From Agrobacterium tumefaciens (GTDB taxonomy: Bacteria; Pseudomonadota; Alphaproteobacteria; Rhizobiales; Rhizobiaceae), in contig NZ_SUPW01000012.1 in NCBI RefSeq assembly GCF_013337285.1, forward strand, positions 28,011-92,010: DNA of 64,000 bases, written 5' to 3'. Under the pieces are notes generated by a model. That model saw only the letters and a program-made list of their open reading frames with translations, did no database searches and was not told where the DNA came from. Of the stretch, positions 19,184 through 29,419 are shown piece after piece. Position numbers and translations under genes: made by a program. How positions within the stretch are numbered: position 1 is the first letter of the stretch; every line of letters begins with the position of its first letter.

Positions 19184-21133
19184 ATGATCGACAATGAATC
19201 AAGACCGAAACCGGTCGTTGGTGCCGACGAAACTGGTACCGAAACCGCATCCGTCAAGGATGCTCCTGATACCGATGATCCTCTCCCGCCAGAGGAGATG
19301 GAACCTGCTTCGGGCTTGACGCCCGAGGAAGCGGAGGAAGCGCGCAGGAAATATCTGCTGAAGCGCTTCTGGATCAGCGCGCGAGGTTTCTGGAGCCGCC
19401 GCGGCGATGGGTTGGCATGGCCGTTCTCGCTCGGGCTTTTGGCCATGATCGGCATCAATGTCGCCTTCCAATATGGCATCAACGTCTGGAATCGCGGAAT
19501 TTTTGACGCAATCGAGAAACGCGACGCTTCGACGGTCTATTTTTTCGCATCCATCTTTCCGCCCATCGTTTTGGGCAGCGTGTTCATCGTCACCTCACAG
19601 GTGTATGTCAGAATGCGTATTCAGCGGCGCTGGCGTTCCTGGCTGACAAAGGCGCTGGTGGGAAGATGGATTGCGAACGGTCGCTATTATCAGCTCAACC
19701 TGATTGATGGCGACCACCAAAATCCGGAGGCGAGGCTCTCGGAGGATATGCGGATCGCCACCGAGGCGCCGGTTGATTTCGTCTCGGGTGTCATCGCTGC
19801 CTTTGTGTCTGCTTCCACCTTCATCGTTGTTTTGTGGACGATTGGCGGGGCGCTAACGCTGTCGATCGGCGGTGTCTGGATCACGATTCCCGGCTTCCTC
19901 GTGGTTGCAGCCGTCATCTATGCGATCATCACCTCCAGTTCCATAGCCTTCATTGCCCGAAACTTCGTCAAGGTTTCCGAAGTGAAGAATCAGGTCGAAG
20001 CGGAATTCCGCTACACGCTCACGCGCGTCAGGGAAAATGGTGAGAGCATCGCCCTGCTTGGCGGTGAAGAAGAGGAGCGGAGTGATCTCGACAAGAGGTT
20101 CGCCAATGTGCGGGGGCAGTGGCGTCTTCTGGCGCAGCAATATATGCGCACCACGGTTGTCTCCAATGGTTCGATGTTGATTGCGCCCGTCGTACCGCTT
20201 CTGCTCTGTGCGCCCAAGTTTCTTGATGGCAGCATGTCGCTCGGCGAGGTAATGCAGGCAGCATCTGCTTTCACCATCGTCCAGTCCGCATTTGGCTGGC
20301 TGGTCGATAACTATCCGCGCCTGGCAGACTGGAACGCCTGCGCACGACGCGTCGCCTCGCTGATGATGTCGCTCGATGGCCTCGAGCGGGCCGAAAAAAG
20401 CGACACTCTCGGCCGCATCGTGCGCGGCGAAACGGAAGGCGAGACCATGCTCAGCCTCAAGGATGTCTCCGTTTCTCTGGGCGATGGAACCGCCGTCGTC
20501 AAAGAGACGGATGTGGAAATCGGCGCGGGCGAGCGCGTATTGGTGTCAGGGGAATCCGGTTCGGGCAAAAGCACGCTGGTGCGTGCCATTTCCGGCCTCT
20601 GGCCCTGGGGCGGTGGCAGCGTGAATTTCCGCGCCGGCAGCCAGCTGTTCATGCTGCCGCAGCGGCCATACATTCCAGCCGGCACGCTGCGCCGCGCGGT
20701 CTCTTATCCGCAACCGGCGGAAAGCTGGACGGCGGAAGAGATCGGCGCCGCTCTCGACAAGGTTGGTCTTGGCCAACTCAAGGACAAGATCGAAGACGAG
20801 GCGCCATGGGATCAGACGTTGTCGGGTGGCGAAAAACAACGCCTGACCTTCGCACGTCTGTTGCTGAACGCTCCCGACATCATCGTCATGGACGAGGCGA
20901 CGGCAGCCCTGGACGAAAAAAGTCAGGACAAGATGATGCAGACGGTCATCGACGAACTACCGGATGCCACGATCATCAGCGTGGCGCATCGTGCCGAACT
21001 GGAAGCATTTCACAGCCGCAAGATCACACTGGAACGCCGGGAAGGTGGCGCAAAGCTTGTCAGTGATATCGAGCTTATCCCGCGCAAGGCCAGAAAGGGG
21101 TCTATGCTTCGGCGCATAGTCAAGCGGCGGTGA
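19184..21133 (+). CDS. SbmA/BacA-like ABC transporter half (fused membrane domain and ATPase)
   Basis: 649 aa. A charged N-terminal leader of about 80 residues precedes an ABC_membrane_2-type membrane domain (about 85-400) of the SbmA/BacA and ABCD (peroxisomal) group; the family region EFRYTLTRVRENGESIALLGGE, which links membrane domain and ATPase, is plain. The ATPase (about 430-610) has GESGSGKSTLVRAI, LSGGEKQRLTFARLL and IIVMDEATAALDE. BacA-related proteins in rhizobia affect very-long-chain fatty acids and peptide uptake, and the fused-ATPase members are usually annotated as exporters or cobalamin/fatty-acid transporters. It probably acts as a homodimer in the inner membrane. Substrate unknown. 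Confidence 0.87.
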   Translation: MIDNESRPKPVVGADETGTETASVKDAPDTDDPLPPEEMEPASGLTPEEAEEARRKYLLKRFWISARGFWSRRGDGLAWPFSLGLLAMIGINVAFQYGINVWNRGIFDAIEKRDASTVYFFASIFPPIVLGSVFIVTSQVYVRMRIQRRWRSWLTKALVGRWIANGRYYQLNLIDGDHQNPEARLSEDMRIATEAPVDFVSGVIAAFVSASTFIVVLWTIGGALTLSIGGVWITIPGFLVVAAVIYAIITSSSIAFIARNFVKVSEVKNQVEAEFRYTLTRVRENGESIALLGGEEEERSDLDKRFANVRGQWRLLAQQYMRTTVVSNGSMLIAPVVPLLLCAPKFLDGSMSLGEVMQAASAFTIVQSAFGWLVDNYPRLADWNACARRVASLMMSLDGLERAEKSDTLGRIVRGETEGETMLSLKDVSVSLGDGTAVVKETDVEIGAGERVLVSGESGSGKSTLVRAISGLWPWGGGSVNFRAGSQLFMLPQRPYIPAGTLRRAVSYPQPAESWTAEEIGAALDKVGLGQLKDKIEDEAPWDQTLSGGEKQRLTFARLLLNAPDIIVMDEATAALDEKSQDKMMQTVIDELPDATIISVAHRAELEAFHSRKITLERREGGAKLVSDIELIPRKARKGSMLRRIVKRR

Positions 21134-21178
21134 CGGGTACATCTGATGGCCCTGCTACGCAGTTTTACTGGAAATGCG

Positions 21179-22258
21179 CTAGATCAGCAGATAGCTGGCC
21201 TCGGAAATACGTTGAACAACGGCTTGCCCCGCAAGGATGATGAAGTCGCCTTCAAAGGGCTGGTCAGGCCGTAGCAGGTGTTTGTCGATCGTCAGCAGGA
21301 AATGCGGTGAGTGCAGTTCGCCCGGCGATATGGAAATGTAAGACCAGCGATGCCAGGCGAATGGCATTGCGGCGAGGGTCATGCCCAGCAATCCTTTGAG
21401 GCGCATAGACCATGTTTTCGATGATTTGGCGTGGCGCGCAACATCGGCATCGCCGACAATTTGCGGGCGGTTCCAGGCCGTCTGGCCATGGTTGATCTTC
21501 CATGCGTCGGGGTCGTCATTTGCCAGATCGATTGTCGATTTCACCGGCTCGGCGATCAGCGCGACGTTCGGGCTGAGCAGGCGTGGAACGAAAGAAAACG
21601 GCAGGCTGCGGATTTCGCGCAAGGGCGCGTTGACGCGGATCACCTGCGCCAGACACCGCCAGTCGAAGCCCTGATGGGACGTATGGTGCGCGGGCACCCG
21701 GTCCAGCCGATATAACCCTGCCCAAAAAGTCTCTTTCAGATTGCCGGATTGCCGGTTGTAGCCCATGAGGGCCGAACCCCAGTTCTTGATCCATACCGCT
21801 GGCCCGACTTCGACCGGCACCGTCACCAGGAAAATCCGGGGGCGAACGATCGCGCAGACATGCTCGATGACACGGACGGTGCGGTTGAGGTGGATATGTT
21901 CGAGCGTTTCCAGCGCGATGACGATGTCGGCCTCGATCGTTTCGTAAAGGCGCTCGTCGGTGGCGTCGCCGACGATGAAACGGCAGTTTTCAAATTTGCT
22001 GTAACGATTGCGCGCGGCCTCGATGAAGGTCGGATCGTAGTCGATGCCCACATAGTCAACGTCGAATTTCTCCAGAATATGTCCGACCGCAGTTCCAGGC
22101 CCGCAGCCGATATCCAGTATTCTGACCTTCCGATTACCGACATCCTTCTGCACGGTTTCGAGGACCTCAAGCAGTTTTCGATAGCGGCCCGCATGCAGAA
22201 AGCGCGTCAGCCAGTTGAAGTTCTGCGTTTTTTCGTAAGTCGTCGCGAACGTACCCAT
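21179..22258 (-). CDS. SAM-dependent methyltransferase with an unrecognised C-terminal region
   Basis: 359 aa from the ATG at 22258, which has GGAGG eight bases upstream. The open frame continues far upstream to 23407, but that part is the antisense of gmd and is not coding. A class I methyltransferase fold occupies about residues 30-200: VRILDIGCGPGTAVGHIL (motif I), DYVGIDYDP, IVIALETLEHI. The C-terminal 150 residues match nothing I recognise; the last 60 (SPGELHSPHFLLTIDKHLL region) may be a ligand or membrane-proximal domain. It is divergent from the GDP-fucose genes, so it could methylate a sugar of the polysaccharide or its lipid carrier, but this is position only. Confidence 0.75.
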   Translation of the reverse strand: MGTFATTYEKTQNFNWLTRFLHAGRYRKLLEVLETVQKDVGNRKVRILDIGCGPGTAVGHILEKFDVDYVGIDYDPTFIEAARNRYSKFENCRFIVGDATDERLYETIEADIVIALETLEHIHLNRTVRVIEHVCAIVRPRIFLVTVPVEVGPAVWIKNWGSALMGYNRQSGNLKETFWAGLYRLDRVPAHHTSHQGFDWRCLAQVIRVNAPLREIRSLPFSFVPRLLSPNVALIAEPVKSTIDLANDDPDAWKINHGQTAWNRPQIVGDADVARHAKSSKTWSMRLKGLLGMTLAAMPFAWHRWSYISISPGELHSPHFLLTIDKHLLRPDQPFEGDFIILAGQAVVQRISEASYLLI

Positions 22259-22573
22259 CCAATCCGCCTCCATGAATCTTAGATGATCTCGTCTCGCGCT
22301 CCCTGCCGTCGTAAAGATCGTGCGCGACCCGGCGTTGTATTTGCGAAGTCTGGCACGGTGCGCGCGACCTGCAACTCGACCAAAAGGCTTAAGGCGGGAG
22401 TGGGGATACTCACCCTGCCTCCTCTTAAAGGCAGATGTCGACGTGGTGGACGGTGAATCGGCCAGTTCTGACCTGCCGTCCTCTCCCTTTTGGTATGCTG
22501 CCGACCCGCAGGGCCTCGTTATACCTTCTATGGAGGCGCCAGCCGGGGCCGGAACCGCTGGGAGATGTGGTGA
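22259..22573. other. Divergent promoter region between the methyltransferase and gmd
   Basis: 315 bases without a credible gene. A short GAGT-GGGGAT-ACTC repeat lies near 22394-22407 and a GC-rich, poorly structured stretch follows. It must carry promoters for both flanking genes, but no clear -35/-10 pair can be assigned by eye. Confidence 0.4.
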
Positions 22574-23644
22574 ATGGTAGACAAGAGAGCCTTGATCATC
22601 GGCGTAACCGGGCAGGACGGCGCTTATCTGAGTGAATTGCTGCTTGCCAAGGGATATATCGTTCACGGCCTGAAGAGGCGGTCTTCCTCCTTCAATACCG
22701 GCCGGATCGATCATCTTTATCAAGATCCCTTCGAGGAAGACCTTCGCTTTCGTCTGCACTTCGGTGACCTGACGGATGCCACGAACCTGTGCCGGGTCAT
22801 TCAAGAGGTCCAGCCCGACGAGATTTATAATCTTGGCGCCCAGAGCCATGTCCAGGTCAGCTTCGAGACGCCGGAATATACGGCAAATGCGGATGCGCTT
22901 GGTACGCTGAGACTGCTGGAAGCCATGCGCATTTTGAACTTGGGCGACCGGTGCCGGTTTTACCAGGCATCCACATCGGAGCTGTTCGGGGGGATGGGTA
23001 CTGTTGCCCAGCACGAGGGTACGCCGTTCTATCCGAGAAGCCCCTATGCTGCGGCAAAGCTCTACGCCTACTGGATGACGGTCAATTACCGGGAAAGTTA
23101 CGGCTTTCACGCATCGAACGGCATTCTTTTCAACCATGAGAGCCCTATTCGCGGGGAGACATTCGTCACCCGGAAAATCACGCGCGGCGTTGCGGCCATC
23201 GAACGCGGTCTCATGGGCAAGCTGCGCCTTGGCAATCTCGACGCAAAGAGAGACTGGGGACATGCGCGCGACTATGTCGAAGGCATGTGGCGCATCGTGC
23301 AGCAGGAAATACCCGAGGACTATGTGCTCGCGACCGGCGAGGCACATACGGTGCGGGAATTCGTCGAGCTTGCTTTCGGCGTTGTTGGCAGGAGCATCGA
23401 GTGGCACGGCGATGGCCGTGACGAAGTGGGATACGATGCCAAAACCGGAAATACGATCATCGAAATCGATCCGAGATATTTTCGTCCGGCAGAAGTGGAT
23501 TTTCTTCTCGGTGACTCCAGCAAGGCACGCAGAAAACTAAACTGGAGCCATTCAACGTCCTTCTGCGACCTTGTTCATGAAATGGTCGAAGCGGATCTTC
23601 GCCTCGTGATGCTGGAAGAGGGAAGAAATGAATTCGTCGCATAA
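22574..23644 (+). CDS. gmd: GDP-mannose 4,6-dehydratase
   Basis: 356 aa, normal length, with a GGAGATG ribosome site. It converts GDP-D-mannose to GDP-4-keto-6-deoxy-D-mannose with tightly bound NADP+. The cofactor loop [15 protein letters not shown], the [15 protein letters not shown] signature, the catalytic Ser/Thr of [11 protein letters not shown], the Tyr-Lys of [10 protein letters not shown] and the [17 protein letters not shown] region are diagnostic. Its end overlaps fcl by 17 bases, so the two steps to GDP-L-fucose are coupled. This gene opens the polysaccharide locus on the + strand. Confidence 0.97.
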   Translation: MVDKRALIIGVTGQDGAYLSELLLAKGYIVHGLKRRSSSFNTGRIDHLYQDPFEEDLRFRLHFGDLTDATNLCRVIQEVQPDEIYNLGAQSHVQVSFETPEYTANADALGTLRLLEAMRILNLGDRCRFYQASTSELFGGMGTVAQHEGTPFYPRSPYAAAKLYAYWMTVNYRESYGFHASNGILFNHESPIRGETFVTRKITRGVAAIERGLMGKLRLGNLDAKRDWGHARDYVEGMWRIVQQEIPEDYVLATGEAHTVREFVELAFGVVGRSIEWHGDGRDEVGYDAKTGNTIIEIDPRYFRPAEVDFLLGDSSKARRKLNWSHSTSFCDLVHEMVEADLRLVMLEEGRNEFVA

Positions 23645-24620
23645 ATCGAAAGACATCGCGTTCAGCTTGAAGGGCAAGCGCGTCTGGGTTGCCGGCCATA
23701 CGGGAATGGTCGGCTCGGCACTTGTGCGACGGCTGCAACGCGAAAGTTGCAAAATCCTCACAGTCTCGCGCAGCGAGCTGGACCTGACCCGACAATATGA
23801 GACGGAGCAATGGATGGCGGCGGCAAGGCCGGAGGTTATTTTTGTCGCTGCCGCCAAGGTCGGAGGCATCGCAGCAAATGCAGCCTATCCGGCTGACTTT
23901 CTTTACACCAACACCCTCATTTCGATGAACATCATGAAATCGGCTGCTGATATCGGTGTCGAAAAGCTTCTCTGGATGGGATCGAGCTGCATCTATCCGA
24001 AATTCGCAGCACAACCGATCACGGAAAATGCCCTTCTAACAGGTCCGCTGGAGCCGACCAACGAGGCCTACGCCATTGCCAAGATCGCGTCGCTCAAGCT
24101 TTCCCAGTTCTATGCCAGTCAGTACGGCCTGAATTGCATCTCCGTCATGCCGACCAACATCTACGGCCTGAACGACAATTTCGATCCGCAAAGCTCGCAC
24201 GTCATTCCCGCGATGATCAGGCGAATGCATGAAGCGAAAATCAGCGGTCAGAACAAGGTTGTTCTATGGGGTACGGGCAGCCCTCTGCGTGAATTTCTCC
24301 ATGTGGACGATCTGGCGGATGCCTGCTGTTTCCTTATGAAATCATCGGCGCATTTTCCGCTGCTCAATATCGGTTCGGGACGGGAGATATCAATCCGCAA
24401 TCTTGCCCACCTGATTGCAGGCATCGTCGGCTATGACGGGCAGATCGTTTTTGACACCAGCAAGCCGGATGGCGCTCCGAGAAAGCTGCTCGACTGCTCG
24501 CGGCTAAACGCGCTTGGCTGGACCTCGACGGTGGAACTCAGATACGGAATTCAGGATTTGTATGAGTGGTGGCGACAACCGAAGTCGCTGCAACCGGATA
24601 TGGTACGACAAGCCGTGTAA
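23628..24620 (+). CDS. fcl: GDP-L-fucose synthase
   Basis: 330 aa SDR-type 3,5-epimerase/4-reductase (also called wcaG) that turns GDP-4-keto-6-deoxymannose into GDP-L-fucose using NADPH. It has [14 protein letters not shown] for cofactor binding, [20 protein letters not shown] with the catalytic Ser and Cys, and [11 protein letters not shown] with catalytic Tyr-Lys, then [13 protein letters not shown]. The start lies inside gmd with GAGGGAAG upstream. L-fucose is thus a likely constituent of the polysaccharide made here. Confidence 0.96.
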   Translation: MNSSHKSKDIAFSLKGKRVWVAGHTGMVGSALVRRLQRESCKILTVSRSELDLTRQYETEQWMAAARPEVIFVAAAKVGGIAANAAYPADFLYTNTLISMNIMKSAADIGVEKLLWMGSSCIYPKFAAQPITENALLTGPLEPTNEAYAIAKIASLKLSQFYASQYGLNCISVMPTNIYGLNDNFDPQSSHVIPAMIRRMHEAKISGQNKVVLWGTGSPLREFLHVDDLADACCFLMKSSAHFPLLNIGSGREISIRNLAHLIAGIVGYDGQIVFDTSKPDGAPRKLLDCSRLNALGWTSTVELRYGIQDLYEWWRQPKSLQPDMVRQAV

Positions 24621-24739
24621 TAAGCCATCACGGGGCGTGCAGGTGCTATTTCTGGAGACGGGTCCGCTTCGCTTGCTGATGCCGGTTCCACTCGCAGGAA
24701 TTGAACCCAGCCTGCGTTCGTCTGCGGAGATTGCGCAAG

Positions 24740-27238
24740 ATGAGATCGCCAAATTCCCTGACATCATGGATTTTCCCTGTCGTGCTTGTGCTCGCATTGT
24801 CAGGTTTGCCATTGTCGGGTTTCGCATTTTCGGGTGTCGTGGCGCAACCGGCGGTGCAGGGAGGGCAAGAGCCAGGCAGTCAGCCTGATCCACGCCAGTT
24901 CGGTTTCCCGATACCCGTTCCAGAACCACGATTGCCAGATGATGCGGATGCCTTCAATCCGCCGTGGACAGAGGTTGGCGGCGAGGGGCCGGCAATCGCG
25001 GAGATTTCTAGAACGGCGGGCGCTGACGAGGTTGTGTCGATGACCGGCGTCGATCTCGATGGACGAACCGGTTTTCAAATCTTTTCGCAAGCTCCCGGCG
25101 CCACGCAGGGTGTGGTGACGCCGGTCGCACCGCTGACGGCTGATGCGACGGCGGCGACGCTGCTGCTGCCAACGACGCTTGCCTCATGGTCCACCTACCT
25201 GATCAGGCCCCAGCGGGGTGATGTCCAGGGACGCAGCTTTGCGATCAATCGCACCGAAAGCTGGTGGATCGGGCCGGATGCCGCAGCGCCTGGAGCGGTC
25301 GTCTCGGTCTATGGACGCAACCTTTCGCGGTTCAATGGGACCAGCCAGTCTTATCTCTATATCAAGCCGGCCGGTGCCGCGGGCTGGTATGTTCCGGCAA
25401 TCTCCGTCAACCCCTTCAAGGTCGATTTCAAGGTGCCGGCTCTGCCTCCGGGCAAGTATGAAGTGTGGGCTCACAATACCCATGGCGGCCGCTTCGGCTG
25501 GAGCGGTCCGCTTGCACTTGACGTCCTGTCGCAATCGCCATGGGCGGCGCAGGATAAAAAGCGCATCAACGCCGGACAGTTCGGTGCGACGGGCGATGGC
25601 ATGACCGATGACACCGCGGCGATTTTGCGCGCAATCGACGCCGCGGCTGCAACGGCGCCATCGGTGTTGTATTTTCCCGCCGGCATTTATCTCGTGACAA
25701 AGCCTCTCACTGCGCCCGGCAATGTGGCATGGTTGGGGGAAGGGGCTGACAACACGGAAATCAGGCTCAACCGCAGGATCGATCAGAGCATGGTTGTCGT
25801 TCAAGGCGACTACACCCGGTTCGAGAAACTGACACTCAATGCCAATCGCAATATTGCCGGTAAACCTCTTCTCGCTTTGCGCAACCGCAAAAACATCCGT
25901 CTGGATTCCGTGCGCATCGACGCCTGGGGCGTGCCGGCTTTCGATGCGCAGGACACGGAAGGGCTTTTTGTCCATGCGTCCGAGCTGATCGAAAACGGGT
26001 CCTTCTACGGCGCGAGCCGGCAGGTGTTTTTCTCCGATAATCGTTTCCGGATGACGGGCTACGGCGAGTCCGTCGTCGCCCTGTGGGGTGGGCGCGATTT
26101 TGCCATGACCGGCAACGAGCTGACGAACGCGGATGAAAGGCGCGACGACGGCCATGGCATCGGACGTTTTTTTGTTGGCCAGGCGCATTTCGGCAGCATG
26201 CGAAACCTCTATTTCGAGAAAAACATCTCAAGAAATGCCGCGCCTCACGACTGCACCAAGGTCGATTGCAATAAGGGCGAACAAATCTGTTTCGAGATCG
26301 TCGGGAGCAAGCTTAAAAATGATTTCGTCGGCGCTTCGTCGACCTCGGTTACCTTCAGCACCCTGTCGGATTTAGGGGATGCCGTGCCGGGCGGGCGCGA
26401 TCTCGTTATCGTTGGCGGCCGAGGTGCCGGGCAGCACCGTCACATTGTATCGACGGACGGTTCTACCGTTCTGCTCGAACAAGCCTGGAATATCGTTCCC
26501 GATCGAACGAGCCGGTTTGCGCTGGCAGCGACCGCATCGCGGGCCGTTATATACGACAATACGTTCGAGGGCAGGGGAAGTTATGCGGAGCATGATTCCG
26601 ATTCCACCGCCGTTCTCCTTTACGGCAACGTCTATGACGTGGTGGTCGACAGCAACCGCATCTCCCGGATGCGACACGGCATGATGACGGTTGCGCTGGA
26701 CTCGACGCGGGGCCTTAGCCCGTATTTCCTGCAATATTCCAACAACAGCGTGGCCCGCAGCAACAGCGGCCTCTATGTCGGCACGACATTCGCGGATACC
26801 GGCGTTGCCGGCATCTGGGGCGGTCTCGGAAATGTGTATCGCAGGAACAGGTTCACCGATATCGCCTATATCGGCGTCGAATATGAAACGTGGAACCATG
26901 CCGGTGCCGACTACAATGGCACTGTCTTCGATGGAAATACGTTCACCAACGTCCGCTACGGCTTCGTTGATGCCTACAAACTCATGTGGACGCATGACGG
27001 CAGCTTCAAGGCCGGACCGGCCGAACGCTCAAGGCGGATCAACACGGTACTCTATGACAATCATTTTACCCGAGGACCGCCAGGGCCGGTCCAAAGTTCG
27101 GGTTTCGTGACGATGCATCCGGACAATAGCTGGGCAAATATCGGCTCGACGTGGAGCGGTTTTGCAACGGGAAACGCGGGGCCAACGGCCAACACCGTTA
27201 AACCGTCGTCCAATGCCGCAAGGCCAACATCTTATTAA
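24740..27238 (+). CDS. Secreted pectate-lyase-fold (right-handed beta-helix) protein
   Basis: 832 aa from ATG 24740 (GGAGA upstream); the frame opens at a TTG at 24701. A Sec signal peptide is clear (about residues 8-35, LTSWIFPVVLVLALSG to a VVAQP cleavage area). Residues about 70-270 form beta-sandwich-like segments. From about 275 comes the FGATGDGMTDDTAAIL pattern that opens the Pectate_lyase_3 domain, followed by a long parallel beta-helix region. Such proteins cleave, epimerise or bind acidic polysaccharides. It lies immediately after the GDP-fucose genes inside the locus, so it may trim or modify the polymer in the periplasm or outside. Catalytic residues cannot be fixed. Confidence 0.85.
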   Translation: MRSPNSLTSWIFPVVLVLALSGLPLSGFAFSGVVAQPAVQGGQEPGSQPDPRQFGFPIPVPEPRLPDDADAFNPPWTEVGGEGPAIAEISRTAGADEVVSMTGVDLDGRTGFQIFSQAPGATQGVVTPVAPLTADATAATLLLPTTLASWSTYLIRPQRGDVQGRSFAINRTESWWIGPDAAAPGAVVSVYGRNLSRFNGTSQSYLYIKPAGAAGWYVPAISVNPFKVDFKVPALPPGKYEVWAHNTHGGRFGWSGPLALDVLSQSPWAAQDKKRINAGQFGATGDGMTDDTAAILRAIDAAAATAPSVLYFPAGIYLVTKPLTAPGNVAWLGEGADNTEIRLNRRIDQSMVVVQGDYTRFEKLTLNANRNIAGKPLLALRNRKNIRLDSVRIDAWGVPAFDAQDTEGLFVHASELIENGSFYGASRQVFFSDNRFRMTGYGESVVALWGGRDFAMTGNELTNADERRDDGHGIGRFFVGQAHFGSMRNLYFEKNISRNAAPHDCTKVDCNKGEQICFEIVGSKLKNDFVGASSTSVTFSTLSDLGDAVPGGRDLVIVGGRGAGQHRHIVSTDGSTVLLEQAWNIVPDRTSRFALAATASRAVIYDNTFEGRGSYAEHDSDSTAVLLYGNVYDVVVDSNRISRMRHGMMTVALDSTRGLSPYFLQYSNNSVARSNSGLYVGTTFADTGVAGIWGGLGNVYRRNRFTDIAYIGVEYETWNHAGADYNGTVFDGNTFTNVRYGFVDAYKLMWTHDGSFKAGPAERSRRINTVLYDNHFTRGPPGPVQSSGFVTMHPDNSWANIGSTWSGFATGNAGPTANTVKPSSNAARPTSY

Positions 27239-27773
27239 ACGGGTCTATTCCCGGAAAAATTGGGGCAAATTACCCCTAATGACGTATCTGCGGTGAATTG
27301 ACCTGTTGCTGGAAAGTGGCGACTATGGCTCGATACATCTAGGTCATGCGATACCATGGGCCATTCAGATTGAGGCTCGGAGGTTTCCATTGCAGGCGAG
27401 GGACCCGACGGATCGTTCGTTACTCCATGAGTGGCGAGCGATCTGTGGTTCGTTCGGTTCAGCTGATATTCTTGCAAATCTCAATCAGAAGCCGTCGATG
27501 CGACAGGATTTGCGCGGCGTTGGCGACGATTTGTGCGAGATGCAAATAGGCTCGCCCGGTTCAACGAGCGAGCCCTCCCGGTTACCAGGTGAGCCCGGTG
27601 ACCGGCGACCCACCAAAGTATCAGGGGGCGGCGGGTACCTCTAGAAACCGCTTTTATCGTGTCGATTCAATCTGGCTATAAGCGGTAGGGTGCCCATCCA
27701 CGCATATGCTGTCTGACAAATTTTGCGCTTTTGGTAACGACAAAACGATAAAGGCGGTAGAGTTTGATAAAAC
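27239..27773. other. Intergenic region with an inverted GGGG/CCCC motif
   Basis: 535 bases with no convincing gene. Near 27259-27280 an imperfect palindrome (ATTGGGG, 7 bases, CCCCTAAT) contains TACCCCT, which fits the heptamer type bound by NarL-class LuxR regulators. A second, looser inverted repeat (ACCGCTT at 27648-27654 and AAGCGGT at 27681-27687) lies further on. Any regulatory role is a guess. Confidence 0.35.
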
Positions 27774-28070
27774 TCACCTGGCCGGTCCGTTTTTTGCCGT
27801 CAAATTGAGCCAGGTCCGGACGTCGCTTGCCGTGATCCAGATCTGTCCATCGAACGCAAACATTCCCTTCTCGATTTTGGATGCCCCTATCATTGCAAAC
27901 ACGTCGGCGAATTGCGCCAGACGTTGCGCATCGCATTGCGGTGGGGACTGAATGTCGTTCAGGGCATCCTGCGTCACATGGACGGGCCACAGCCCTCTTT
28001 CTCCGTTCACGATGATGACAGCGTCCTGCCTGACCATGTGATAACCAACCGGAATGATCGCAGATTCCAT
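27774..28070 (-). CDS. Small hypothetical protein
   Basis: 98 aa. The ATG is preceded by GGGAGGCGG at ideal spacing, the main reason to accept it. The product is soluble and mixed alpha/beta in character: MESAIIPVGYHMVRQDA, a central HVTQDALNDI region, an Ala-rich helix and the end DGQIWITASDVRTWL. The spacing of its last part is reminiscent of small DUF1488-like proteins, but the match is too weak to assign. It lies downstream of the exporter gene on the same strand with an 86-base gap, so it could be read from the exo transcript. Confidence 0.55.
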   Translation of the reverse strand: MESAIIPVGYHMVRQDAVIIVNGERGLWPVHVTQDALNDIQSPPQCDAQRLAQFADVFAMIGASKIEKGMFAFDGQIWITASDVRTWLNLTAKNGPAR

Positions 28071-28156
28071 CTCCGCCTCCCAGACACTTGTGCCGATTGC
28101 TTCTGCTCTCTGGAGGAAATCGGGAGCCTACCGATCGGAATTCCGGTAAACCCTTT

Positions 28157-29416
28157 TTAGTTAACGCTTCCTGTGACGAGCGCTGCCGAAACCGGGTCTT
28201 TGCCGGATACCGACAGGCGGACGCGGACGACGTCTCCCGCCCGAACTTGCGTATGCTCGTCGGCAGCTATTTCGCTATAGGCGCCTGCAACCTGACGCAC
28301 GATGAAGAACTTGGTTTCGATCATGTCCTCGAGGCTGGAAACCCGCCGCGCCGTCGAGCCGATCTCGGCCATGGATTGAAGACTGAAGGCCAGTTTTTTC
28401 TTCAGGCGCATGATGTCGAGGGACGTCTCCCGCAGTTCGGTCGCAGCATCATTGTGCCTTTTGCTTTTCAACTCCAGAATACGACGCTCCACCTCGCTCT
28501 TGTTTTGCTGCGCGCGTGCCAGGAACGATGTCGATTCCAGCACCTGCTGGTTCATGGATAGCAGTTCGCGCTTGCGCTCTCGGAGGGCAGATTCGGAGGC
28601 TGCACCGCGCGTGACAAGTTCCTTCGACGCGTTGACATCCATGTCGAGCAATTCGAGTTGCTGGTTGCGCATGACGTTGCTTTTCTCAAGCGTATCTATT
28701 TCCTGAATGAAGTTCTGCCGCTGGACTTCGAGGTTGGTCTTTTCGTCCTGCTGCGCCGACAGGCGAAGGCGAAACAGACCTGTTTCAGACGAGACGATTT
28801 TCTCCAACGCGGCGCGATCCCGGACAAGTCCGATGTCGTCGCCCTTATAGTTGAATTCGGTGTCGTTCAGTTCCGCTTCCAGCCGAACGCGCCTAACGTC
28901 CTGCGACAGCAGTTGCATCGACATGTCTTCATATTCCTGCTGGGCCGCGATCAGCTGTATGCCCGATGTATCCCTCTGTGCATTCGACTCGCGCAATCCC
29001 CCGCCGAGTGCGAAGAGCTCAAGCACGATCATGCCGGGACGGAATTCATATTTTCCCGGCTTCTGGACGTCGCCGACAACGAAGATCGGAGCATATTCCT
29101 TGACCGCGACGGCGACGGAGCGGTTTGCCACATGGCTTGCCAGATCGCGGCTGATCTGCGCACCGATTTCGTTCACCGTCTGATCGACCACGTTGACGTT
29201 GCCAAGAAGCGGATAACCGATCGTTCCATCCGCACTGACAGGGAATAGGCCGGTCAGGCCCGGGTCGCCATAGACGGAGATCGTCAAGACGTCGCCGGTC
29301 GCGACCTTGTAATTGGTTCCATCTGCAACGGCCGGTAGCTGGCAAACGGCCAAAGACAGAAAGGTCGTACTGGCGATCATCAGGGAAAAGCCTTTGGGCC
29401 TTGTCACGAAGCGCAT
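28157..29416 (-). CDS. ExoF-like polysaccharide export protein (outer-membrane/periplasmic)
   Basis: 419 aa, very near the length of Sinorhizobium ExoF. Signal peptide about residues 8-31 (IASTTFLSLAVCQLPAVA). The Poly_export domain follows (YKVATGDVLTISVYGDP), then a SLBB-type motif (IFVVGDVQKPGKYEFRPGM). A long coiled coil (about 180-350) and a C-terminal beta segment with VRAGDVVRVRLSV complete it. ExoF/Wza-type proteins form the periplasmic and outer-membrane part of the export channel. The start has GAGAGGTGAG upstream, 3 bases after the co-polymerase stop. It is the distal gene of a probable six-gene operon running from 35166. Confidence 0.9.
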   Translation of the reverse strand: MRFVTRPKGFSLMIASTTFLSLAVCQLPAVADGTNYKVATGDVLTISVYGDPGLTGLFPVSADGTIGYPLLGNVNVVDQTVNEIGAQISRDLASHVANRSVAVAVKEYAPIFVVGDVQKPGKYEFRPGMIVLELFALGGGLRESNAQRDTSGIQLIAAQQEYEDMSMQLLSQDVRRVRLEAELNDTEFNYKGDDIGLVRDRAALEKIVSSETGLFRLRLSAQQDEKTNLEVQRQNFIQEIDTLEKSNVMRNQQLELLDMDVNASKELVTRGAASESALRERKRELLSMNQQVLESTSFLARAQQNKSEVERRILELKSKRHNDAATELRETSLDIMRLKKKLAFSLQSMAEIGSTARRVSSLEDMIETKFFIVRQVAGAYSEIAADEHTQVRAGDVVRVRLSVSGKDPVSAALVTGSVN

Positions 29417-29419
29417 GTC

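Noticed and set aside
22259..23407. Upstream half of the 742-codon minus-strand frame (21179-23407)
   Set aside because: It is antisense to gmd, shows no protein family, and the methyltransferase has a good ribosome site and start at 22258.
27306..27644. 112-codon + strand frame in the 27239-27773 gap
   Set aside because: Low-complexity Gly/Pro/Ser-rich end and no ribosome site.
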